6,442 nucleotides of DNA from assembly GCA_030045175.1 (NCBI GenBank), contig JASIBM010000648.1, forward strand, positions 1 to 6,442. The letters run 5' to 3'. The position numbers and the translations under genes are program-made. Shown here piece after piece: positions 1 through 4,747 of the stretch (position 1 is its first letter; the number at the start of each line of letters is the position of its first letter). The stretch comes from Streptosporangiaceae bacterium. Its GTDB lineage: Bacteria > Actinomycetota > Actinomycetes > Streptosporangiales > Streptosporangiaceae. The notes below the pieces were generated by a model. The model was not told the DNA's origin, did no database searches, and saw only the letters and a list, made by a program, of their open reading frames with translations.

Positions 1-105
1 CCGGGCGGCCTGACGCCGGGCGGCCTGACACCGGACAGCCTGACGCCGGACAGCCAGACGCCGCGCGGCCTGACGCCGGCTGGCCTGACGCCGGGCAACC
101 GGGCT
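1..105. repeat. 15-bp tandem repeat, seven units
   Basis: Seven consecutive 15-bp units in perfect register begin at 1, 16, 31, 46, 61, 76 and 91. The consensus is CCGGGCGGCCTGACG. Units 1 and 2 differ at one base, units 3 and 4 carry GGACAG in place of GGGCGG, and unit 7 is the most diverged. The unit length is a multiple of three, so the array can stay open as a pentapeptide repeat. The array begins at or before the window edge, so its full length is unknown. Confidence 0.95.
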
Positions 106-110
106 GCTAA
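3..110 (+). CDS. Possible C-terminal tail of a convergent gene, GRPDA-type pentapeptide repeats (partial)
   Basis: Frame 3 reads through all seven 15-bp units as G-R/Q-P-D-A pentapeptides and stops at TAA 108-110, directly after the last unit. Seen directly: proline is kept in all seven units, aspartate in six and the leading glycine in six. Several base changes between units are silent only in this frame (CCT/CCA/CCG for Pro, GGG/GGA for Gly). Frame 1, also open here as P-G-G-L-T repeats, takes more amino-acid changes from the same substitutions. Frame 2 is closed by TGA. The stop lies 10 nt from the minus-strand operon's stop, which suits a convergent gene end. Inference: a flexible, probably disordered Pro/Asp-rich tail. 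The rest of the protein is outside the window, so function cannot be given. The third-position bases are less GC-biased than in the other genes, which lowers confidence. Confidence 0.38.
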   Translation, partial: GRPDAGRPDTGQPDAGQPDAARPDAGWPDAGQPGC

Positions 111-120
111 GCGGCACGCC

Positions 121-723
121 CTAGACGGGCAGCGCGAGCGCCGCGACCAGGAGGGCGGCGATCGCGGCGAGCACGCTCAGCCAGCCAGTGCCAGAACCAC
201 TGGCCGGGAGCATGGCGGCGCCCGCAGACAGGCCGGCCAGGCACACCCCGCCGATGATCAGCGGCAACTGGGGCCGCAGCACGACCGGCCTGGCCTCGCT
301 CTCGGCGAGGTGCAGGGCGAGCAAGAAGCCGAGCAAGACGACGCCGAGCAAGACCGTGTGCCATGGCCTCGACGGATGCAGCGCCTCGAGCACGAGCACC
401 GCGATCGTCATTGCCTGCGCCCAGGGGACCGCGCTGAACACCAGCCACAGCCGCAGCAACATCTTCGCGCTGGATGAGAGGCCGCCGAACGGCGAGCCAA
501 GGCCATCCGCGCCATCCGCGCCGTCTGGGCCGTCTGCCAGGTGCAGCCGCGTGCCGGGGCGTTTCGCTGCGGCCGTCGCGGCCAGGGACACCAGGCTCGC
601 AGCGGCGCAGCAGGTCGCCGCGATCAGGACGAGCCTGGCGCCTGCTCCGGCGCCCGACATCGGGAAGGCCGCCCACGAGACCGCGCCCGCGGCGAGCAGC
701 GCCACGGCCAGCACGGACCTCAT
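121..723 (-). CDS. Uncharacterised six-helix membrane protein, last gene of the MoxR operon
   Basis: This 200-residue protein is not one I recognise. It has six probable membrane helices at about residues 2-20, 30-52, 89-113, 122-140, 153-173 and 181-199. Loops are short, apart from a hydrophilic stretch at about 53-88. That stretch holds four ADG/PDG tripeptides (63-74) and would lie on the inside if the N-terminus is inside. No catalytic motif is visible. The ATG overlaps the stop of the DUF58 gene in an ATGA, and a weak GGTGA lies 7 nt upstream, so translation is probably coupled. Its place as last gene of a MoxR/DUF58/DUF4129 set suggests a membrane partner or client of that machine, which is inference only. 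The protein ends in its last helix, with no cytoplasmic tail. It could equally be an unrelated passenger gene. Confidence 0.82.
   Translation of the reverse strand: MRSVLAVALLAAGAVSWAAFPMSGAGAGARLVLIAATCCAAASLVSLAATAAAKRPGTRLHLADGPDGADGADGLGSPFGGLSSSAKMLLRLWLVFSAVPWAQAMTIAVLVLEALHPSRPWHTVLLGVVLLGFLLALHLAESEARPVVLRPQLPLIIGGVCLAGLSAGAAMLPASGSGTGWLSVLAAIAALLVAALALPV
502..537. repeat. Four 9-bp tandem units encoding an Ala/Pro-Asp-Gly tract
   Basis: Four 9-bp units lie end to end: GCCATCCGC twice, then GCCGTCTGG and GCCGTCTGC. On the minus strand they encode ADG-PDG-ADG-ADG, residues 63-74 of the six-helix protein, in its long hydrophilic loop. Units 1 and 2 are identical. The length is a multiple of three, so gain or loss of a unit would keep the frame. 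Confidence 0.85.
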
Positions 724-2042
724 GACCGGTTCACCATGGCTCTTCGAGTGAACGGGGCGAGCGGCTCGTCCAGGCTGGCCTTCCCGTCCCAGTGCACCAC
801 GGGGATGCCGATCTCACGCAGCGAGAACCTGATCGCCTGCTGCTCCATCCGCCAGATCCGCCTGGCCAGGTCCATCGCCCGCCGGTCGCGCGGCCGCAGG
901 CTAGCTCGCGCGTCCGGCTCGGCGCAGAGCACGTCGACGACTATGGTGGCGAAACCCCGTTCGCGGAGCTCGCGCAGGCCCTCTACCATCCGCAGGCTGA
1001 GCAGCGGGCTGAACACGATGATCAGCGCGCCGGACGGCAGCGCCGCGTGCGGCAGCCGGGCGATCGCCTCGGCCTGGTGGCCCAGGCCAGAGTCCGTCAT
1101 GATCAGATCCATGATCTTGTGGGCCTGGCGCCGGCCAGGTGCCGGGCTGATCCAGCGCACCTGCCTGCCGAAGCTGATCAGCCCGACCCGGTCCCTGGCC
1201 GCCAGGTAGGACGACGCGGTGCCCACAGCCGCCCGGATCGCCAGGTCAACCGAACTGCCGCCGGCCGGCCCGACGTCGGTGCTCAGGTCCGCGATCACGA
1301 CCACGGTCTGGGCGCGTTCGGCGGCGAAGGTGTTGATCTGGAGCGTGCCGCGACGGGTGGTGGCCGGCCAGTTGATCCGCCGCTGCCTGTCGCCAGGAAC
1401 GAACTCCCTGACCCCGGCGAACTCCAGCCCCTCGCCGGCGATCCGCGCCGCGTGCTCGCCGAGCCTGGCTGGCAGCTTGCTGAGCACGACCAGGGAGTCA
1501 AGCCGCGCGGCCGCCGGATAGCAAGAAAGCACGGGCACGCCGACGGTCAGCTGGCCTTCGGCGAGCCGCCAGCGGTCGCGCAGCGTCACTTCGATCGTGC
1601 CCGGTTGCCTGGTGCCCCACGATTCGGCACGGAACCGCAGCCAGAACCAGCCGTCGCCGTCGGCCCTGACCTCACCCGGGGTGATCCACGCGGCCGGGCG
1701 GAGCCTGATCGTGGTGATCGCATCGCCCTGCCCGGTAACCCGGATGCCGACCGTGGCCTGGTCACCCTCGGTGATCAGGCTGGCGTCGTCGGCCAGCGTG
1801 ACCGTGACGCTGGCCGGGCGGCGGGCGCGGACCGGAATCAGCAGCAGCAGGGCCGGGCCTGCGATCCCGGCGAACTCGGCCCTTCTGGTGATGACGGCGA
1901 TGAACAGCCCGGCGAGCGCGAGCGTGACCAGCCGGCGCGCGTGGCCGGACAACTGCCACCGCACGGGCGCCTGCCGCGGTGAGCCGACGGTCAGCACCGT
2001 CGGCCCGTTGGAAGAGAAAGATCGAAGATCATTTGCGAACAA
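720..2042 (-). CDS. DUF58 domain protein with von Willebrand A-like fold, membrane anchored
   Basis: This protein has 440 residues from the TTG start. A basic N-terminus is followed by two helices (about 37-52 and 55-72), then a beta-rich region (about 78-170). The DUF58 signature follows at 209-232: G-V-R-E-F-V-P-G-D, R-I-N-W, then T-R-R-G. After that comes a vWA-like domain with strand VVVIADLSTD (247-256). The metal site DxSxS is only partly kept: D252 and S254 are present, but the fifth position is D256. Family knowledge: DUF58 proteins are encoded beside MoxR ATPases and are thought to be their vWA-type partners; their biochemistry is poorly known. The TTG at 2042 has GAGG upstream, but spaced only 3 nt, and overlaps the MoxR gene by 14 nt. 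A GTG at 1997 (residue 16) is an alternative that keeps both helices. The family call is firm, the exact start is not. Confidence 0.93.
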   Translation of the reverse strand: MFANDLRSFSSNGPTVLTVGSPRQAPVRWQLSGHARRLVTLALAGLFIAVITRRAEFAGIAGPALLLLIPVRARRPASVTVTLADDASLITEGDQATVGIRVTGQGDAITTIRLRPAAWITPGEVRADGDGWFWLRFRAESWGTRQPGTIEVTLRDRWRLAEGQLTVGVPVLSCYPAAARLDSLVVLSKLPARLGEHAARIAGEGLEFAGVREFVPGDRQRRINWPATTRRGTLQINTFAAERAQTVVVIADLSTDVGPAGGSSVDLAIRAAVGTASSYLAARDRVGLISFGRQVRWISPAPGRRQAHKIMDLIMTDSGLGHQAEAIARLPHAALPSGALIIVFSPLLSLRMVEGLRELRERGFATIVVDVLCAEPDARASLRPRDRRAMDLARRIWRMEQQAIRFSLREIGIPVVHWDGKASLDEPLAPFTRRAMVNRS

Positions 2043-3015
2043 GGCCCTCGGGGTCCGTGCGTGGCACAGGGACGCTGGTCAAGATCCTCGCTATCACGTC
2101 GTCGGCGCTGACCTTGCGCACCCACAACTCCGGCCGCAGCGTGATCCGGTGGGCGAGCACGGGTATTGCGACTGCCTTGACGTCGTCGGGGATGACGTAG
2201 TCGCGGCCGCGCAGCACCGCGTGCGCCCGGGCCAGCTGGATCAGGAACAGGCCGCCGCGCGGGCTCGCCCCCACCTGAATCTGCGTGTTCAGCCTCGTCG
2301 CCCCGACCAGGGCGACGACGTAGTCGACCACGTCGGGTGACACCTCGACCTGCTCAAGCGAACCGCGCAGGCCGATCAGCTCGGCCGGGCCGGTCAGCGC
2401 CCGCAGCACGACCTCGTCGGCCGCGCGGTCCAGCCTGCGCTGGAGCATCGTCGCCTCGTCGGCGCCTTGCAGGTAACCAAAGCGCAGCCGCATGCCGAAC
2501 CTGTCGAGCTGGGCCTCGGGCAGGTCATAGGTCCCCTCGTATTCGATCGGGTTCGCGGTGGCCAGCACGATGAACGGCTGCGGCAGCGGCCTGGTCTGGC
2601 CGTCCATGCTCACCTGGCCCTCGCCCATGGCCTCGAGCAACGCGGCCTGGGTCTTCGGCGGAGTCCGGTTGATCTCGTCGGCGAGCACGAGCTGGGCGAA
2701 GACCGGGCCTGGCCGGAAGACCATCTCGCCGCTGCGCTGATCGTAGATGGGGGCGCCGATCACGTCGGAGGGGAGCAGGTCGGGCGTGAACTGTATTCGC
2801 TTGAAGTCAAGGCCGAGCACTCGCGCGAACGATCGGGCGGTCAGCGTCTTGCCGAGCCCGGGCAGGTCCTCGATCAGGACGTGGCTGCCTGCCAGGATGG
2901 CGATCAGCACGAGCTCGAGCGCCTGGCGCTGGCCGACCACCGCGCGCTCAACCTCGTCGAGTATCAGGCCGCTGCGCCCGGCGGTCTGCGCCGGGGTGAA
3001 GGTCGAGTCGGTCAC
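2029..3015 (-). CDS. moxR: MoxR-family AAA+ ATPase
   Basis: This is a cytosolic ATPase of 328 residues from GTG 3015, close to the usual MoxR length. It is expected to use ATP hydrolysis to remodel or activate partner proteins. Motifs in order: Walker A DLPGLGKT (50-57, K56), the FTPDLLPSD-IGAP segment (76-89), Walker B LVLADEINR (109-117, D113 E114), LLEAMGEGQVS (126-136), sensor 1 TANPIEYEGTY (153-163, N155), LPEAQLDRF (165-173, with R172 in the arginine-finger region), and sensor 2 GASPRG (249-254, R253). All key residues are present, so it should be active. The frame is open further upstream to 3120, but GTG 3015 is chosen. It forms a GTGA overlap with the preceding stop, has GGAG 5 nt upstream, and gives a normal MoxR N-terminus. 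The neighbouring DUF58 gene is its likely partner. The client is unknown. Confidence 0.96.
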   Translation of the reverse strand: MTDSTFTPAQTAGRSGLILDEVERAVVGQRQALELVLIAILAGSHVLIEDLPGLGKTLTARSFARVLGLDFKRIQFTPDLLPSDVIGAPIYDQRSGEMVFRPGPVFAQLVLADEINRTPPKTQAALLEAMGEGQVSMDGQTRPLPQPFIVLATANPIEYEGTYDLPEAQLDRFGMRLRFGYLQGADEATMLQRRLDRAADEVVLRALTGPAELIGLRGSLEQVEVSPDVVDYVVALVGATRLNTQIQVGASPRGGLFLIQLARAHAVLRGRDYVIPDDVKAVAIPVLAHRITLRPELWVRKVSADDVIARILTSVPVPRTDPEGLVRK

Positions 3016-3581
3016 AGCTGCTCCAGTCGTTCGATCAGCGCGGCGAGCGCGCCCGGCGATATCCCCGGCTTGCTGCTCGCGTCTTCCGGGCTCGGGCGCC
3101 GCGGGTCGATCCAGAACCACAGGTCGTCGCGGTCATCCGCGCCGAAGAGCAGGCGCCTGGCGGCCAGCGGTTCATGCGCCAGGTTGATCCCGTGGCGCTC
3201 GGCGAGCCGGGCGGCAAGCAGGTTCGTCAGCCTGGGGCGGGTTCCATAGTCCCAGGCGCTGAGCGATCTGGTGCCCGTTGTGAGATCGCTCTGGGTTCGC
3301 CAGAATCCGGTGAACGTGTGGCTCAGCCGGATCTGCTCGAGTCCAAGCGGGCCAGGGATGTCCGGCGCCTCCCCGGCCGGCGGCGGCTCGGTGTCGCGGT
3401 CGCCCGGCGGGTTCTCGCGGGCCACCAGCGAGCGAAGCAGGACCAGGCTGGCCGCGACGCTGATCAGCACGACCAGGCTGGCAGCCGTGGGGCCGTCGAA
3501 GGCCCAGGCCGCGGCGCTGAGCGACAGGAGCAGTCCGGCGGCCACGGCGAGCTCGGGCCTGGCGCCTCGCCAGCCGTTCAT
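3012..3581 (-). CDS. Small two-helix membrane protein of the MoxR cluster, function unknown
   Basis: This 189-residue protein has two probable helices near the N-terminus (about 11-28 and 33-51). A Pro/Glu/Asp-rich linker (about 56-78) leads to a soluble C-terminal domain. That domain carries RLTNLLAARLAERHGINL (117-134), ARRLLFGADD (141-150), LWFWIDPRRPSPED (154-167) and ends in ALIERLEQL. From memory, the pattern of an arginine-rich helix with a basic H-G-I turn, then W-x-x-x-D/R-P-R-P-x-P-x-D and a final LIERLE-L helix, resembles small proteins encoded between DUF4129 and MoxR genes in other actinobacteria. I know no assigned function for them. The ATG overlaps the DUF4129 stop (ATGA), and its own stop overlaps the MoxR start (GTGA). 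A cytosolic domain tethered next to the ATPase could be an adaptor, which is inference. It lacks any visible catalytic motif. Confidence 0.85.
   Translation of the reverse strand: MNGWRGARPELAVAAGLLLSLSAAAWAFDGPTAASLVVLISVAASLVLLRSLVARENPPGDRDTEPPPAGEAPDIPGPLGLEQIRLSHTFTGFWRTQSDLTTGTRSLSAWDYGTRPRLTNLLAARLAERHGINLAHEPLAARRLLFGADDRDDLWFWIDPRRPSPEDASSKPGISPGALAALIERLEQL
3021..3024 (-). promoter_or_regulatory. Ribosome binding site that fixes the MoxR start
   Basis: On the minus strand GGAG lies 5 nt before GTG 3015-3013. It sits within the last codons of the preceding gene. This decides in favour of the GTG start over the open frame further upstream, for which no comparable site was noted. Confidence 0.7.
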
Positions 3582-4540
3582 CGCGGCGTACCGCCCGCGC
3601 TGCGAGCGCTGGCGGCCGGCCGGGCGGGCTGGACCGTCGCGGCCAGCTCGGCGAGCGCGCGCTCGGCCTCGTCCCGCTTCGTCGGCGGCATCGGGTGACT
3701 GGAGAACCTGGCCTCGTAGAACAGCGCGGTGAGCTGGCTGGCGGGCTCCGCGCTGACCAGGTCGCCAGCGACCGCCCTGGCCAGCAGCTCGTCTGGAGTC
3801 TCCGCCGCGCGCCTGGCCGCGCCCGCCTTGGCGAGGCTCGCCTCCATGGCCAGGTAGCAGCCGATGATGGCGGCGCGGGCGTCGTCGAGCTCGCGCAGCG
3901 CACGCCGCCCGGATTCGAAGGCCAGGGCCAGTTCGGCGGGGAACTCGATCATCTCGTCGATCAAGGGGTTAGTCGCTGGCAGGCGTGCTGCCCGCCGCAG
4001 CCACGCCAGGTAGACGATGGCCACGACCGCCACGATCAGCGCGGCGATCAGCACGTACTGGAAGATCGTGAGCGCGATCGAGCCGCCGCTCCCGCTGGTC
4101 CTGGCCTGGCCGATGACGAGGTGATGCCCGCCCGGTGGCGACGGCGGCAGCCTGCGCGGGCGGATCGCGATCCTCGGCTCGTGCAGGAAGAAGAGCGCGA
4201 CCGCTACCGGGATCGCGAAGAGGCCGGTTCCCAGGATTCGGGTGAGGATGACCCGCATGCGGGTGGCCAGGTCGTCGGGAGAGCTTGCGTTGGCGGTAAT
4301 GGCTTGGTTCTCTCGCGGGCGGCTGGCCGCGGGCGAGAGCGGCCGGCCGCGCGATTGCCTGCGCAGCACGACGACGAGCAAGGCGGCGAGCGCCGCCTCT
4401 AGCGTTATCCCGATGATGATCACGACGCGCCCGGTCGGGGGGGCCCAGCCGACGGCTGGGCCGGCGACCCGGATGCCCACGACCGTGATCGCTAGGAGCA
4501 GGGCCGCCAGGATGGCGCGTGCTCGCGTTCGTTCCGACAT
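3578..4540 (-). CDS. Membrane protein with C-terminal DUF4129 domain, first gene of the operon
   Basis: This 320-residue protein has four probable helices at about 9-28, 37-60, 101-119 and 157-181. A hydrophilic loop (61-97) follows helix two. A Pro/Arg/Gly-rich loop (120-156) separates helices three and four and would face outside if the N-terminus is inside. The C-terminal region (about 205-302) has the DUF4129 pattern: DDARAAIIGCYLAMEASLAKAG (219-240), AETPDELLARAV (246-257), LTALFYEARFSSHPM (270-284), then an alternating E/A helix. Family knowledge: DUF4129 occurs alone or at the C-terminus of transglutaminase-like membrane proteins near MoxR and DUF58 genes; its function is unknown. No transglutaminase domain is present here. 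ATG 4540 has no Shine-Dalgarno, and a -10-like TAAAAT begins about 16 nt upstream, so the mRNA may be nearly leaderless. A run of seven C and a strong hairpin lie in codons 27-35. Confidence 0.9.
   Translation of the reverse strand: MSERTRARAILAALLLAITVVGIRVAGPAVGWAPPTGRVVIIIGITLEAALAALLVVVLRRQSRGRPLSPAASRPRENQAITANASSPDDLATRMRVILTRILGTGLFAIPVAVALFFLHEPRIAIRPRRLPPSPPGGHHLVIGQARTSGSGGSIALTIFQYVLIAALIVAVVAIVYLAWLRRAARLPATNPLIDEMIEFPAELALAFESGRRALRELDDARAAIIGCYLAMEASLAKAGAARRAAETPDELLARAVAGDLVSAEPASQLTALFYEARFSSHPMPPTKRDEAERALAELAATVQPARPAASARSAGGTPR
4442..4462. repeat. Perfect 9-bp inverted repeat with 3-nt loop inside the DUF4129 gene
   Basis: GGCCCAGCC (4442-4450), GAC, then GGCTGGGCC (4454-4462) forms a perfect 9-bp stem, eight of whose pairs are G-C, with a 3-nt loop. 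It encodes G-P-A-V-G-W-A (residues 27-33) at the end of the first periplasmic-side segment, about 80 nt into the message. There is no T tract on either side, so it is not an intrinsic terminator. It abuts a run of seven G on the plus strand (4437-4443). Confidence 0.85.
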
Positions 4541-4550
4541 GTCAGGATGA

Positions 4551-4556
4551 ATTTTA
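4551..4556 (-). promoter_or_regulatory. Putative -10 box of the MoxR operon
   Basis: On the minus strand TAAAAT reads from 4556 to 4551. Initiation about 7 nt downstream would start the transcript near 4544, only some 4 nt before ATG 4540. This agrees with the absence of a Shine-Dalgarno there. No good -35 lies 16-18 nt upstream; a TTGACC is present but only 9 nt away, too close for a standard sigma-70 promoter. The box is therefore tentative. Confidence 0.4.
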
Positions 4557-4568
4557 CCGACGTTCGGT
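4556..4568. promoter_or_regulatory. Inverted repeat, candidate operator
   Basis: ACCGA (4556-4560), CGT, TCGGT (4564-4568) is a perfect 5-bp dyad with a 3-bp spacer. On the minus strand it shares its last base with the TAAAAT box and covers the place where RNA polymerase would bind. Short dyads of this kind are typical of dimeric regulators such as the TetR family. No regulator gene is in the window, so assignment is inference. Confidence 0.45.
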
Positions 4569-4584
4569 CAACCTGGCGGCGCCC

Positions 4585-4625
4585 GATCCGGGCCGTCCGT
4601 TATACCTGGGACGGACCGCCCGATC
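4585..4625. promoter_or_regulatory. Long imperfect hairpin in the divergent region
   Basis: The left arm 4585-4600 pairs with the right arm 4611-4625: 14 pairs, one C-C mismatch (4594/4617) and one bulged C (4588). The loop is 10 nt, TATACCTGGG. The inner six pairs, GTCCGT against ACGGAC, are perfect. No T tract follows on either strand, so it is not an ordinary terminator. It could be an extended operator or an RNA structure in a leader of the ABC unit. The loop contains a -10-like TATACC. Confidence 0.7.
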
Positions 4626-4734
4626 AGACCGCGGGGTGATGACAATCGCTCCGGGGACCGCGAAAGTAAGTAACGCTGATCGCGTTCCTACCATGGTTCG
4701 CAGCCCATTCGTAAGACAATTGGCCGAAGAAAGC

Positions 4735-4738
4735 GAGG
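4735..4738 (+). promoter_or_regulatory. Ribosome binding site of the ABC ATPase gene
   Basis: GAGG lies 9 nt before GTG 4748. It is the only purine-rich Shine-Dalgarno-like site near the start and supports GTG 4748 over the in-frame GTG at 4796. Confidence 0.5.
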
Positions 4739-4747
4739 CACGCCGAC

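Larger units (their letters stand above)
121..4540 (-). other. Five-gene MoxR/DUF58/DUF4129 operon
   Basis: Five minus-strand reading frames follow each other without gaps. The junctions are ATGA (3578-3581), GTGA (3012-3015), a 14-nt overlap using TTG (2029-2042) and ATGA (720-723). Such overlaps imply one transcript and translational coupling. The order is DUF4129 protein, two-helix protein, MoxR ATPase, DUF58 protein, six-helix protein. Established knowledge: MoxR and DUF58 genes commonly sit together, often with DUF4129 or transglutaminase-type genes. Inference: the products form one membrane-associated machine. The only promoter-like signal is upstream of 4540, and no intrinsic terminator was seen after 121. 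Confidence 0.85.
4541..4747. promoter_or_regulatory. Divergent intergenic control region
   Basis: These 207 bp separate the first minus-strand gene (ATG 4540) from the ABC ATPase (GTG 4748). The region is less GC-rich than its flanks in two places: around 4546-4556, and 4660-4735, where short A/T-containing runs occur. It holds a -10-like box, a short dyad and a long hairpin, listed separately. A further weak dyad is AACGC-5 nt-GCGTT (4672-4686). I could not place a convincing -35/-10 pair for the plus-strand unit. Confidence 0.75.

Noticed and set aside
1..123. Intrinsic terminator between the convergent gene ends
   Set aside because: The repeat units can form short GC stems, but no T tract follows on either strand.
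107..676. 189-codon minus-strand frame overlapping the six-helix protein gene
   Set aside because: Its product is Arg/Gly-rich and unstructured. The alternative frame gives a coherent six-helix protein starting at the ATGA junction.
792..1982. 396-codon open frame on the plus strand opposite the DUF58 gene
   Set aside because: Its product is a low-complexity Arg/Gly/Pro/Asp-rich string without any domain, and it lies fully antisense to a clear DUF58 gene. This is a GC-rich shadow frame.
3016..3120. Upstream extension of the MoxR reading frame to 3120
   Set aside because: The extension overlaps the conserved C-terminal part of the preceding gene, has no ribosome binding site noted, and would add 35 residues not typical of MoxR proteins.
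4437..4443. Run of seven G as a phase-variation tract or frameshift
   Set aside because: The DUF4129 frame is continuous through it and the run is short for this GC content. It is at most a possible sequencing-error site.
4551..4571. TTGACC and TAAAAT on the minus strand as a sigma-70 promoter pair
   Set aside because: The spacing is only 9 nt instead of about 17, so TTGACC cannot act as the -35 for this -10. Only the -10 was kept, as tentative.
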